A DNA stretch of 64,000 nt from Paramacrobiotus metropolitanus (GCF_019649055.1 NW_026570234.1:1736001-1800000); one strand, 5' to 3'; counted from the first letter of the stretch, positions 24,154-36,600 are shown. A program made the numbers and translations. Notes: a model not told the origin generated them from the sequence alone.

Positions 24154-24652
24154 TTCGACGTAGCTTTGTGTCCGGCTATTCCAAGTTATGTATCAGAAGT
24201 TCTTTTCTTTGTTTCCTGGAAACGGTTTCTTAACATCTGATACCTGTTTTATGTGCTAAACGTTTGCACGGAGTATGCATGATGAAAGCTTCAGTTTAAA
24301 AAGTACCCGATGTACCCTTTATTGTTGCGAACAGCAAATACATAAACAGGACAACGAATTGTTGCGGCTACTTTTTTTCGCTTTTTTTAATTCGATTCCG
24401 GTGAAATCTGGAGTTTTAAGGTCATGAAACAAACGAATGATTACTAAAAAATTACATTTACTAGGGCGGACGCCTACAATTATGATTCTGAAGATCAGAG
24501 GAATGCAGAAACGAGTTTTGCGGCGTATTGGTACTTTTGCGGAGTGTTACGTGCTCAAAAAAAAGCGATAGTAGAAAATAAGGGGTCAGCTCATAAGCTC
24601 ACTGGCTCGCTATGACAAACTGCAAGTGGCAATTCTGTTGTGTGGCCGGAAA
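24154..24652. other. Intergenic; no gene supported
   Basis: The tail-to-tail interval between the MAM-family gene and the GPCR relic on the other strand. No further exon is seen. Confidence 0.4.
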
Positions 24653-27550
24653 TTATATCCGCGCTGTGGCATACGTCCGACTGTTGTTTCTCTTGCTGCT
24701 GGTGCCCTTGGAACTCCGGCCCGAAATGATCCCTTGGAAGACGATAATGTACACCGCTTGCGATCCACACGCGACAGTCAGCAATAAAACGAAGACATAC
24801 TGCAACGTTGGGTCAATGAAGCACGAGAAGAGCGCCAGCCACACGCTCAACCAGATCAACCCCATCAAACCGGTATTAATAATCATACCGTAAAGCCTGT
24901 GCTTGACAGACTTGGCATCTTTCCCTTTATCACTCTCACCGACAGAAAGCCCTTTCCGACGCTTCCTCATTGCTAATAACAGACAACAGTAGAGGCGAAC
25001 AAAATCTTAATTTATAGAAAAAGGTCTTCAGATATTAAAAAAGTCTGTGATTGGCCCCAGTATAATAATCTGGCTTGGCTTACTGTAAATGTACATTAAT
25101 ACCGCAACAGTGTTCAGTACGCCGGCCGCCGAGAGCGGTACAATGAAAGTCACCCAAGGAAACCACCGATGATCGCCGTCCAGCCAACACCTACTTGTAG
25201 TAAAATCATTGTGGTGTTTTGAATACTTCTATGCAAAATACGGTCAGGGATTTCATTACCATCTCTCATGGTCTGCATAACCGTAGCCACCAAGCGATGT
25301 AGTTAACGTCTCAGAAAAATGTGGCATGGAGGCAAGAAGCGGAAACACGCTGGGAACAACTATAGCAAAATAAAGAAGAGCTCTATCGAAGGGCTTTTTT
25401 CGGCCAAACCTTATAGGTTAATAGAAGACCAAAGTAAAACCACTTACGTGTCGCGATTAACCACGTCTTCACTCTAAATCTGTGGTACGTATCTCCTGGG
25501 AGGTGCTGTCGTCTTGCGTACTGTTCAGGAAACAATATGACTTGAATAAGTTGAACTGTTTGAACCGCTGTCCATCCCACGCTCATCAGCACAAACCAGT
25601 GCACCAAAATGCCACTTGCCAAGCAAAAGTTTTGTCCGCATAAATCAGGAGCGTGGACGATTAACTGTGAGAAAAGGGTGAAGACATACATTCCTAGAAG
25701 AGCTATCCATAAACCCATCCGAGTAAATACCACCTCGTCGCAAATAACACTACGCCGCAAAATTCTGACCCTACAAAATTTTTACAGCATTTCCAAAAGT
25801 GCTCTGAAAATGTGTAATAAGAGGAACAAGAAAGCATTGCTACCCACACTATGATAAACACAGCAAAGAGGCAACATGCTGCCGCCACGATAGTCGTTGC
25901 TGCCGTTACAACGGTCAAATCCAAAATGAGCGGTTTATCCTTGGGAACGAAGGATCTCGATAAACTGCCACACAACGTCAGCAGAAGTGAAAACGGTGCT
26001 AATGGTCGCAGGTGCATTCCACGATTGTGCTGCCCCATTTGGCATGTTTAGCAGTCATTCGGCAACCGTCTGAAGCCCACTGCTTCGATGTATAGTTCAG
26101 GAAGGTACACTGGTGCTGCCTCCTTGCTCCGGATGGATACTGAAAGCGTTGCAGAGTGGACATCTTAAAGTCCGTGTACTAGCACATGTATAGTAATTGC
26201 CTTTACTGCCTACTTCAAAAAGAATGTCCACATTGTGCCGGATGGTGATTATATCCTTCCTCTTAAATCCGAAGCCCAATGATGCGAGTAAAACTATCGG
26301 ACTTGCCCTTTCGCGTAGTTCATTCGTGGGAATAAACTTGGCAAATTTGAATGCCTGCATCGCCGACAGCGAAAAGGAAAATTTTACTGGTGCTGCGTGT
26401 GCTGTTTGTCCTGTTAAAAGTTTCGAACTGTTTACATAATCATCGAGCGCATTAAACTAGTTCGATAAAAAGGTTAGCTAGAAAAGGAACAAGCTGCAGA
26501 GCCTCCCGTCAAACTACATGGTGGAGTAACCATAAAATCGCCCGAAGAAGACTGCAACAACTTACGAAGTTCTTCAAAGGCTTCTTGCAGCGCTTGAAGT
26601 TCAACTCAATACTGGCCACGGATGCGGACTTGCCATCCGCGAGAGCCGCGATTCCCGTTTCTCGATTGCACCCATTGACTTCCATCTTTGTCGTGAAATT
26701 AAAATCTTCAAACCGGGATGAACCGTTGATTAGCACTGCATGGACATGCGCCACGGCAAGCGAGCTGTTGAACGTGTATGGTTCGTCGCTCGGTGGCAAA
26801 TTGTTGTATATATCTTCTAGTACTTGATAGATGGTCGCTGCCGCATCGTACCCGTCGTTGCTGGCTGCCGGTGCTTCCAGTTTTCCAATCTCTTCCGCGA
26901 TCAGGATTTGGTCGATAATCTTCAGCAGTGCGTCGACTGCTTCTCCTTGTACACCGTTTTGTAGATCTGGTGGTGTTTCTGCACCTTTGAACTCTTGGAA
27001 AAAGTTGGCGATCGTCAGAATGTCACTGAAAGTCAGCTGGAGCGAGCAGTGTTTCACTGCATTCTGAATGACGGCGAGCACTTTATGTGTCGACTGCGTG
27101 TAGTAGGTGGTGTTGTCCGGATACCTGTCCTTATTTGTGACTTTCTGCAGCTCCACAGAGACGGAAGCGAATGTGGTGGAAGCTTCTGAAACGTCGAAAA
27201 CGCTGTGTAAAATGAAAAATTATCGTACATCAGTAACATCACTAAACCAGTTGTTTGATTGGACAACGCTTAGTAGTCAATCTTTTAAAATGCAGACCTA
27301 TACAGTAATTATAACAAACGGCTGGTCTTCTTTAGGGACACACGATATTGGATAGATATTGCGCAGAGTTTCGTTTGATGTAGGTATGCAGTAAGGAACC
27401 GTCGATCATGTACCTATTGACATTGGTTCAGTTGGTGCAGCGGTTTCATTGTTTAAGGAAGTTGTAGGTTGAGTCACGGTAGACTTTACCGGACTGATGG
27501 TCGTCGAAAGTGCTGTGCTGGTGCGTGTGGTGGTTGACTTTGTTCAGTTA
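24653..27550 (-). pseudogene. Adhesion GPCR A: near-complete but frameshifted in the GPS
   Basis: Minus-strand exons encode a Thr-rich stalk (about 27550-27400), a GAIN-like ectodomain (27156-26540; YYTQSTHKVLAVIQNAV, LPPSDEPYTFN), a GPS region (about 26040), TM1 (VVTAATTIVAAACCLFAVFII), TM2-3 (25760-25450), TM4 (about 25350-25265), TM5 (25195-25085) and TM6-7 with tail (24970-24653; MGLIWLSVWLALFSCF, SQAVYIIVFQ). In the GPS, where family members read CxCxHLTPFS, a single base is missing near 26000-26002, turning the Leu codon into TAG and separating ectodomain from 7TM. Adhesion GPCRs self-cleave at this site. With the shift this is likely a pseudogene, although a base-calling error would give the same picture. 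Confidence 0.75.
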
Positions 27551-27674
27551 TTTACTGTAAAAGAAAGTAATCCAATTAAAATCGAAGTTTTTAATAACTA
27601 TTAAGCATAGAGTCAGAAACAGCAATCCAACAGCACCACATTCAGCAGCACATCATTAAGAAATGTAGCTCCTG

Positions 27675-27880
27675 CCCACCTGCAAAATTTTGATGGCGTC
27701 CAACGCTAGAGTTGTGACACCGGGCTGGTCCGGCTGGCATTTACCGGTGTGGTGTGCAAAAAAAGCAAAACTAACAAACAGAGAAACATCTTCTGGTGCA
27801 TAAACCTGATGGGGTCTGTAGTTCGACACGGTCAGTTTCTCGTGTAACGCCACGCTTCTCTGTGCACGTGTACTTGTATA
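27675..27880 (-). pseudogene. MAM-like C-terminal half upstream of GPCR A
   Basis: The minus strand reads VSFAFFAHHTGKC and then VTTLALDAIKILQ before a possible donor GTGGGC. This aligns with the ends of the plus-strand MAM exons (VNFLAYHNDGC … KTIALDTIQI). The preceding half of the domain is not found. It could be an N-terminal exon of GPCR A or an unrelated inverted copy of the secreted family. Confidence 0.5.
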
Positions 27881-28120
27881 CATACAGTACATATGTGTCC
27901 ACATAATACCCGGAAGTGGATCGATACCGATTACATATGTGCACCACATCGAATACGTCTTCAAGGGCGCTATCCCACATATCCGCATATCCGCATGCAT
28001 ATTCCCTTATCTAATTAGGGCCTAAGTGCCGATGTGAGAACTGTGTCATTAACCGTCACTTAGTGTGCATGTTGTATATGTACTCTGTACATGAGTTACT
28101 ACCGTCTTAATGGAAACTGG

Positions 28121-28832
28121 TGTTACGTTATAAACTCCACTAGCGTTATGTGCTGCCCCTGGCACTGTACGTAGCTAAGTTTAACGCAGAAATCCCGACA
28201 TGGATTTTGAGACTTTATTTACGAAACACAACTCAAATGACTGCTAGATGACTTCTAGTGGACTAAACCAGAGTGGACCATCTAGCATTGGCAAGCTTGG
28301 CGCTTATATAGCCACATTCGGATAAACATCCACATTAAGAAACTTCTGGAAACTTTCAAAGCCTTAGATTACTCAATAACAACATTAAAACGACATAACA
28401 AGAGATACAGAGAAGACTGGAAATCTGTCAATTCAGGCCTTATCAACTTATGCCCAAATATAGAACTAAATGAAATTCTCTCAGTTCTCTTTGTGGCTAA
28501 TGATCTTGTTTACGCCAGGCTGTATCTTAATATAGCTCACATGGGGCTGTGTGGCTGGTCACATTAAATGTTGTTATTGAGTAATCTAAGGCTTTGAAAG
28601 TTTCCAGAAGTTTCTTAATGTGGATGTTTATCCGAATGTGGCTATATAAGCGCCAAGCTTGCCAATGCTAGATGGTCCACTCTGGTTTAGTCCACTAGAA
28701 GTCATCTAGCAGTCATTTGAGTTGTGTTTCGTAAATAAAGTCTCAAAATCCATGTCGGGATTTCTGCGTTAAACTTAGCTACGTACAGTGCCAGGGGCAG
28801 CACATAACGCTAGTGGAGTTTATAACGTAACA
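28121..28832. mobile_element. 712-bp foldback element with 4-bp target duplication
   Basis: Two arms of about 265 bp (28121-28386 and 28567-28832) are reverse complements and look identical, around a ~180-bp centre. The unit begins TGTTACG and ends CGTAACA and is flanked by CTGG on both sides (28117-28120, 28833-28836). The arms contain TATATA and AATAAAG motifs and start and end as TG...CA when read as LTRs. Two readings fit: a non-autonomous Ginger-like DNA transposon (TGTNR ends, long TIRs, 4-bp duplication), or a head-to-head LTR pair. The centre has a short open frame (LSVLFVANDLVYARLYLN) that I do not recognise. Confidence 0.8.
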
Positions 28833-28836
28833 CTGG

Positions 28837-29595
28837 GTGTGTTTGTGCAAGTGTTGGCATTTTATGACTTTCCATTTTATCCTGTGTGTAGAATCGTGGA
28901 TTTTCTCTTATAAGTCTAATGCTTTTCTCAGTTGTGAAGTCAGTAGTGTTTTTCTCAAGTTTTGCTTTGGATGTGAGTTTAACATAATCGAACCTTTCTT
29001 GTTATTTGTTGTGTGAGTAAAGCTACAAAAACACCGTTGTCGCCGCGCTGTCTTAGTGTACACGGTACACTGTAGATGGGCTAGTTACACAGAGTAATTA
29101 TCGATCCATCTTTATTCTCCCATTTCCCTGCGCGGATAAACGTTATCGTGCAGTTAGCAATCACACACAGTATCCACCACGTGTAAAGTCTTACACTCGT
29201 AATGCCACTCCTCATAAGTGTAACCCGACCAGACATACAATATATCCCAGTGTGTGAGTACGTATCTGTAAATTGCTAGTATTGCAAGGATATCACAAAC
29301 ATGATAGCTAGTCTTCGTTTGTAACATTATTAAGTGACCTCTTTGATCCATAACCAGCGCTATTCCATAATGGTATTATTCGGCTCATTCGAACGAGAGA
29401 CAGTTCAAGAAACGAAAGACACGAGTTCAGCCTCTGTCTATTGGTCCTAATATTGATACGGTATGTCAGCCAGTACGATGAACTGCAACGGAAGAGGACC
29501 GATTCCGGTCTAGGACATCCGGCCCAGAATTCAACTCAAGCGTCTTCATCTCATACGTCTTTGCTTTCAGTGCTCTTTGAACTCTTATCCGATAA
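28837..29595. other. Intergenic; no gene supported
   Basis: No exon or element boundary is recognised between the foldback element and the GPCR B relic. Confidence 0.4.
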
Positions 29596-29599
29596 TATT

Positions 29600-30958
29600 C
29601 CTTGGAAGATAATAATATAGACTGCTTGTGATCCACAGGCCACAGTCAGCAATATAACGCAGACCTACTACAGCGCCGGCTCCACACTAAAGCAGGAGAA
29701 GAGCGCCAGCCACACACTCATCCAGATTAATCCCATCAAACCGGTGTTGATGATGACTCCCTGAACTCGGTCTTTTACGAGATCGCCTAGCTCCCCGCTA
29801 CGTTCCTCGGAAATAGATAGCCGCTTTCGCATTTTCTTCCTCGCTAACAAATGATAACAACTTAAAATCTCAAAATATTCGGGCAAGCAAAATGCGTATT
29901 TAACATCTTGTGTTTCTTGTCTCATTATTGTGCAGTGCTGGAAATGTTTCCTCACCTATCTCGCTTTGAATGTATACTATCACCAGCGCTATATTAAGCA
30001 CGCCTGCAGCGGAAAGAGGTACAACAAAGGTCACCCCAGGGATCCAGGTTTGTTCGCCGTTCAACCAGCACCTACAATTACTATATCAATAATTAGGCAT
30101 TGCAAGCAATTCTCTGAGCTGATTAATTTTTCATGTTAAAAGTACCATTTTTCATGATCTCCGTAACCGTAGCCACCAAGAGAATTAATTATGGTCTCAT
30201 CTTTAAAGAAATATGGCAGAGAAGCCAGAAATGGAAAAAAGCCTGGAAGAACTGCAAAACGACGTATAAAACGTCTTAATAAACGCAGGCATTTTAGATC
30301 TCTAAGCCAGCGGAATATAAAATTATATGACACGGGGCGAGTACAATACATTAGTATGATACACTGAAACGATAACTCACAAGTGGCGGCCGCCCAAGTT
30401 CTTTTTGCTTTGCTTTGTCTCTTTTTCCAGTGTTGAACCGGTCAAGTATAAGCTGCATGACGTCGATTGTTTCGACCAGTGGCCAGCCCACGCTCATCAG
30501 TGTGAACCAGTGCACCAAAATGCCGCTCGCGAAGCAGAACTGTTGTCCGCACAGTTTGGGAGCGTAGACCATTAGCTGCGAGAAGATGAAGAAGCCCTAA
30601 CCGAAGCCAGTTTTGCATAATATTATTAGACGAAGTAAATAATGTCGCTTACATAATTATAATCAGAGCCAGCAGGCAGCAGAAGGTTGCCACAAGGGTC
30701 GTAGCTGTGGTCACAACGGCCAAATCCAAAAGTGAGTGGTTTATCTTTGGGAATAAACGATCTCGATAAACTGCCACACAACATTAGCAGTGAAAAGGGT
30801 GTTAAATGATCGCAGGTGCATTCCACTTCCATTCCATTCCACTTTTTTTTCTGCACCTTCCGGTAGATTGGGTGGTGTTCCTGTTCCAGTGAACTCGTGG
30901 AAGAAATCTGCATGTGTTCAAATTGTGTTGTATCTTTCCCAAATGTCGTCGTCGTTGA
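29600..30958 (-). pseudogene. Adhesion GPCR B: decayed copy
   Basis: Segments parallel GPCR A on the minus strand: a GPS with VECTCDHLTPFSLL (about 30830), TM1 with a one-base insertion near 30730, TM2-3 remnant (LCGQQFCFASGILVHWFTLMS), TM4 remnant, TM5 remnant near 30000-30070, and TM6-7. TM6-7 stops at two consecutive TAG codons (about 29663-29668) after SVEPAL, although the following bases still encode a QAVYIIIFQG-like TM7. The ectodomain is almost gone: a fragment matching 26960-27010 of copy A lies directly next to the GPS, so several hundred bases were deleted. The relic ends at the LTR element at 30959. Confidence 0.8.
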
Positions 30959-31196
30959 TGTCAGGGCGGGCTTATGATTCAGCCCTTCTCTCATTAGTTG
31001 GTTTTGGGTTTTTTCCTGTCTGGGCATTTGCATGCGCTTTGATGGCTCTATAAGGCAGCTGCGCTGCCTACAGAGACCAGTTGGTTTGGCTCGCGCAAAG
31101 CGCGGTGTGTCAGATTTCGGCATTAAAGCCTTCATCCGGGTTTGCTTTTGTTTCGCCGTCGATGGTCGATGCGCGCCTAGTCAGCGCCATCTGATA
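30959..31196 (+). repeat. Left LTR of miniature element
   Basis: Begins TGTCAGGGCGGG and ends GCCATCTGATA. Contains a CTATAAGG TATA-like motif and an ATTAAA. It differs from the right LTR by two substitutions and three dinucleotide indels. Confidence 0.8.
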
Positions 31197-32136
31197 TGGT
31201 AGCAGCTCACGGAGACGTGTTGCACAGCGGGCTTGCCCCGCTCACGGGCCACCTCTGAGTTGTGGACCAGATCGCGTGATCGCGTCCTGTGCCACCCCGG
31301 GTACGGAGCTCACCCGCTCCTCCGGATTTCCCGTCAGTCGCCGGAGCTGTGCCGTCACTCCCGCAGAACGCGGAGGAAACTGCCTCTCCCAGAAGGGGAT
31401 GGAGATATCGCCAAGCCAGAAGTGCAGCGATGGACGGACTAGCCCACAGCCACACCGAACCGAGGACGGATGCCGACGGTGGACGCAACCCGGACCAGCA
31501 GGAAACCTGCGGACCCTTCACCACCACCAACAGCCATGCCAACCCCGATCCCCACGGCCGGATCGACCACCATCACCACGCCGAGAAATTCACCCCACCA
31601 AAACCCTGCCCGCCCTACCTGGGACAACAACCTTCCCCCCGGCGGAGCAGCTGATTTGCCCTACACGGAGCAGCGTATTTATGTGTTTGCAGGGTCATGG
31701 CCGTACCTGTGCCCCAAACCCCTGCCCGATTTTCCCCAGACCATGACCTTTCCCCAGACGGATAAAATGCGGAATCTACCGATTTCCGCATCCGACCCTG
31801 GATTCTGGCGCGACAGTGCGTTGACCCAGGCACTGGACCGCATGAAGCCGAACCAGGACCAGACCGACCGAACCCGAGCCAAACCGGCCCAGAAACAATC
31901 CTGAGCCGAACCGGATCCGAGCCGCCCAACCCGGGACTGAGCCGGACCAAACCTGACTGCACCAGATCCCATACCGGACCACGTGAGCCGACCGAACTGG
32001 AACCGAGCCACCCGGTAGTACAGTCTATTAGACATAGTACAGGGACCGTACCGGTCCCTGTATCCACTGTTATTTTACGGCGCATCACGCCATTTACCTG
32101 CACTTCGCAGGAGCGCAGTGTTAGACCGTACAGGGA

Positions 32137-32380
32137 TGTCAGGGCGGGCTTATGATTCAGCCCTTCTCTCATTAGTTGGTTTTGGGTTTTTTCCTGTCTG
32201 GGCATTTGCATGCGCTTTGATGGCTTTATAAGGCAGCTGCGCTGCCTACAGAGACCAGTTGGTTTTTGGCTCGCGCGCAAAGCGCGGTGTGTGTCAGATT
32301 TCGGCATTAAAGCCTTCATCCGGGTTTGCTTTTGTTCCGCCGTCGATGGTCGATGCGCGCCTAGTCAGCGCCATCTGATA
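32137..32380 (+). repeat. Right LTR of miniature element
   Basis: 244 bp, same ends as the left repeat. The preceding purine tract is weak (ACAGGGA). Confidence 0.8.
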
Positions 32381-32739
32381 TTGATAAGCAACAAGAGCCA
32401 AGATACGTCTTCTGTGATTTTGCTTTGGTTAAATTGGACTTCGCTTGTAAATATTGCAACACAGTCAGCATGGCCCGGCAGCATGGGTGCTCAGTGTGGA
32501 ACGCCATTACGCGCCCTACGAGTGCGCAAATTGACTGTTGCGGAGGTATGTGGTTGTCACCTATCAGTCTCATTTAAATCGATGTTAACAGCCCGACTTT
32601 CAAAAACGCCAAACCAAGTAACACAATGAAATTCGTTTGTCAATCATTTTATTCTGCATCCATTTCAGTAACTGCTATACCATCGCAGTACACAGGAGAT
32701 GCATTTGTCAACAACATTCGGGAAACCGTAGAACCCGCT

Positions 32740-33215
32740 GATTCAACACAACACTGTGTATATTGCATCCCATTTGCGCGATTCCGTTCTCCTGAGCAGG
32801 TTGAGCTCAGTTCGCGGTAACGTGATAAACGCGGTCTTTAAAATATGCTTCGCAGTGGGGAAAAGTGCCCTCCTCCACCATTCGAATTTGTGCAGTGTCT
32901 CGGTCCCCAGACCATCCAGTAACCCCCGTTGTGGACGATCTTGCAGCAACCGTGCGACGGACGATGATAGGTAAAGAATGATGGTTCCCGTGAAAAAGCC
33001 CGCGCTACATATCGACAAGAGGTTGACGAGACCGAACAAGGTAGTCCATAAGTTGTTAGCTTACTGCTCATTGTCATTCCACACCACAAAGTTCCGAGTG
33101 ATACGGGTACTCAACTGGTTAACGAGCCAATGGGAAGCGGACGTTTTATAAGCCGTCATTAGTAGCAGCAGCACAAGCAGAACAGAGAAGTCACGAACCC
33201 CAAATAGACTGCCAG
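32740..33215 (-). pseudogene. Receptor-like multi-membrane gene, relic of the 46-47 kb gene
   Basis: The minus strand reads LLLMTAYKTSASHWLVNQL, then a segment with an in-frame TAA, then LVNLLSICSAGFFTGTIILY. This follows ITAYKTYASLLLANNL … LVDFMSTITAGFFAGVILLF of the gene at 46226-47523 in order. The stop and the missing N-terminal exon sequence mark it as a pseudogene. Confidence 0.7.
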
Positions 33216-34280
33216 TGCCGGAGGCTGGCTCCGACGTCGACGGAGGTCACGCAGTTGAGTCACGACTCAACTGCCTCACCTCCGTTGACATCGGAGGTCA
33301 CGCCAATAAAGTTGATGAAAGTTAACAAGCCACCCAACACCCACAGCACCATAACGTCGCAAACTGGAAAAAAGTAAAGGAAAAGGCAAAAGCAAAGGGT
33401 CGGCAAAGGTAAGTAGGCCTATTTGGATACTATTTGGATACCTAGGTAAGGTACTATTTGGATTATTTCCATCAGCGTATCCATAGCACTTCGCATCTCC
33501 ATTTTCCAGGTTCCTTACACTGTTACACAGCGTATACAGTGCTCCATACACTGCTGATGTAAAACAACAGTATACCAGTGTATGGAGCCCTCTATGCGCT
33601 GTGTACGCAGTAAACTGCGAGAAAATGACGACGAAACGGGCTTGTGGTTATTATTTTGATCCGTAGTCAGCAATCATGTCAAATCCGCAGATCGTGCGAT
33701 GTCTTTTTCTCTGACCTTTAAGAACCGGCTAGGGTTAGCTGTGCACACAAGAGTCGGGCATATCGGCGCAGATTCGATTTCAGCCTCTTGCGTGCTGAAA
33801 TGAATACATTACAAAAGCGTGCAAAATTCCTAAGTATCTCCGTGAATCTCTCGAAACCGGTTTGTGCTATCCTAGCGTTAATTAACCAGTTGTTACAAGA
33901 TTCAGTTCCGCACTCCCCCAAATCTGTCAATACTCTGGATCATGCGCAACCTTGAGTTTGAGGAGAACATTCATGTTTTCCGTGCACCCGAGGCCACGCA
34001 TGATCCTTGCATGGGTACGCACGGAGTCGACCTTGAAAGTGACCTTGATTCCGCATCCAACATACAACAGTAACCAGACCACAGTCAACGCATTGCGAAC
34101 ATCATAGCGTTTGGTGAAAGCGGTGTTATGTCCCCGTTATTCAATAATGCTCGAAGCTCAGTCGAGGGGTGTTTATTTAAGCTGGTAAAACATTTATTGC
34201 CGGTATATTCTCCGCCGTTTCCTCTACCGCGCTGTTTTACGGACGTGGCAGACGTTAATTCATCAAAATCGGTGTTGGTT
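33216..34280. other. Non-coding interval with small hairpins
   Basis: 33220-33290 holds an imperfect inverted repeat (GACGGAGGTCACGCAGTTGAG against CTCAACTGCCTCACCTCCGT). A short repeat of TATTTGGAT lies near 33420-33465. No exon is supported. Confidence 0.4.
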
Positions 34281-34284
34281 TTGG

Positions 34285-34450
34285 TCTGTCATGTGCTGTA
34301 GCGACGTCCGTTGCCGTTACCGAACCAAGCTCTCGAGAACGGGATCTCGGAAACAAGATGCGACATGCACTTTTCTGTGTTTAAACAGTGGCTCCTACGG
34401 TTTCCGGCCACTGTTGACAATGCGCCTCTTGTGCGTTGCGATGATCTGCG
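34285..34450. repeat. Duplicated flank shared with 47920-48080
   Basis: Several blocks match 47920-48080 in order, for example ATGCACTTTTCTGTGTTTAA versus ATGCACTTTGGTGTGTTTAA, and the adjacent GGCTCCT…TTGACA / GGCTTCT…TTGACA blocks. In both places the block lies to the right of the receptor-like gene, so the duplication unit spans gene plus flank. Confidence 0.6.
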
Positions 34451-34509
34451 GTTGCGAACGGTTGCGAACTTATTCGGTAATTTGTGGTCTTAAGTTATGT
34501 ACATTCTGA

Positions 34510-36600
34510 CCTAACCAAAAGCCAAGGCTCCACTTGTCGTTGTACTGGAAATTCCGCCAACCGGAATGCTAACATTAAACACATGAAATTATTATGTACA
34601 GTGAAAAGGGGTGCCAGACAGCCTTTCTTAAAATGATTATACAATTATACATACATACTGTATGTATCACTTTAATTCATTGTTAACGAAATCACAGCAA
34701 AGCTGCCAAGAAAAACAACATCTGGCACTAATTATTCCCGACCAGCCAATCTAAATGCTAAAAAAACATCTTCGTTGTCTCTCATGTCGTTAAAAGTTCC
34801 GAGGACAGAAACTGCACTTCCTCGTTGTATCTCAATACTGTATGTTGTCCCGCTACGCTTCGGTCATGCAGTGCCGCAAAAAGCGAGTGCACTTTCCTAG
34901 TATTTTTTATCCAATGGATACTGTAGCCGTACAAATGAGATCTGTAGTGAAGATGTACATCTCATTGGTGCTAGTTCAACCGGAAACATCTGAATGTGTA
35001 CTTGTACGAAATGACCAGTTCTAACGTGGATTTTCTAGACTTCCGAGATTGTCTGAATGTTCTAAAATCATTCTTGCTCTTGCCCTTGCCCTTGCTCTTC
35101 CCCAATGACTTTTCAGCTGATTAAAAATTTTTGTGCACTTTGACAATCGCGCCGGTATCGGTTAACATGTTCGCAATTGCATAATTGATTTTTGGGTAAT
35201 TCGCTAACTCGTAACATCACTGACGAAAGGTCATCGACGAACCATCAAACCTCGTTTTATCGTGGTACGGGTGTGTAACCCACTCCACTAGTGGCAGCTT
35301 AGAAGTTGCCGTTGCAATACCATATAGTGTTAATGAATACAATCACTTGCTTAGTAGTTGACGAATAAGATGTGCACACGTTTCTGCTACTTGACTGGAA
35401 TGTTTCGAGGCGTCAGGATAATTATTATAACGAATATTACAGTTACGTACTATCTTATAGCAGCGCTGCTGCAAATAGAAAAACGTGAAGGCAAAAACTA
35501 TACTGTATCTTGAGATTGTAAAAGGACTGTTAAACGGGCGGTACTTCATAGGAAACTACAGAAGCCGGCCGTTTAAATTAGGCATATGTCGTATAGACCA
35601 CCATCACTTATCGTTGCCCAGCTGGTCGTCGCGGTGCATATCTGAATAGCGATTATTTCTTGCAACGAAAACCGAAGTCAGCTCACTTCGTTAGACACCA
35701 GTAACACGCACACTGCAGATGCTAGATACAGTACAACAGAAATGACTAAGAGAGAACAAATATTATATGCAATCCGTTTTTAAATTAATATTATCCTTAT
35801 CGCCACAAATGGCAACGTAAACAATGAAGCGAAAATGGATAAGGAGCGGATAAAGCAAAGGTCACCGCCAAATTATTAATAATTGTCACGGCCGTGCCCT
35901 ATGACTTATATCATCCAACTACCAGTCAGGCTTACGAAGCAGCTTTACGTTGCCGGCACATGTGCGGACTGTACCACTGCCGGTCTGGGCGACGGGGGTG
36001 GCATTTAAGCAGCCGAAAGCGAGATATGTTACTGCATGTTGCGATCGGCGGTGCCGTGGCCAATGCGCAGGTACGGCGTGCCCTGCAGCGTGTGGCGAAG
36101 CGTGATGCGTGGCGCTGAAGGCCATGATGGCTGACGCTGCAGTTGACAGTCGGATCTACGAGCATTGGTAATCTGCCTTTGTAAAGCAAGAACTATAGAT
36201 TTATACCGTCGTTATCATATTCAGTAGCGCATAACAGCCTTCCTGCACCGTAACACGTACTCTTAAAATCGTGGGTGGCCGTTAATCGTGGGTGCATGGA
36301 GGACGTTAAAGAAATCTTTCTGCAGCTCTTTCCAGAGATCGGTTATTTTTAGCCCCTAAAAAGAACACGATAGTTAATGTATTGATGTACGCAGAAACCG
36401 GAAGTAGATGGGCTGCCTTCGATCCATCGATACAGGATTTCGGTTAGTAAAGACAAGACTACTGAGTACTATCTGTCGCGGGTAGAAAAATGTACTCTGC
36501 AGCAAATCATACTACACCATAATAGATAGACCGACCTTGAAGCTTATTTACAGTGTGGAAGAAAAACAGAGAAAATCCGCCATTCGGACTACGGTTCAAA
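34510..36600. other. Intergenic; no gene supported
   Basis: Mostly A/T-rich. A GC-richer island at 35890-36140 is open in several frames but lacks splice signals or a known motif. Confidence 0.4.

Larger units (their letters stand above)
30959..32380 (+). mobile_element. Miniature LTR element (TRIM-like) with TTGA target duplication
   Basis: Direct terminal repeats of 238 and 244 bp enclose about 940 bp of GC-rich sequence. TTGA occurs immediately outside both ends (30955-30958 and 32381-32384). After the left repeat comes TGGTAGCAGCTCACGG, a plausible tRNA primer-binding site, which sets the plus orientation. The internal part has no reverse transcriptase; it reads only as Pro/Thr-rich unsupported frames. 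It would need proteins from another element to move. Confidence 0.75.

Noticed and set aside
31615-32319. Minus-strand frame with VDTGTG resembling an aspartic protease in the miniature LTR element
   Set aside because: The primer-binding site sets the plus orientation, and the surrounding sequence lacks the rest of a protease fold.
35890-36190. GC-rich island open in several frames
   Set aside because: No start, splice sites or family motif; openness in several frames is expected from base composition.
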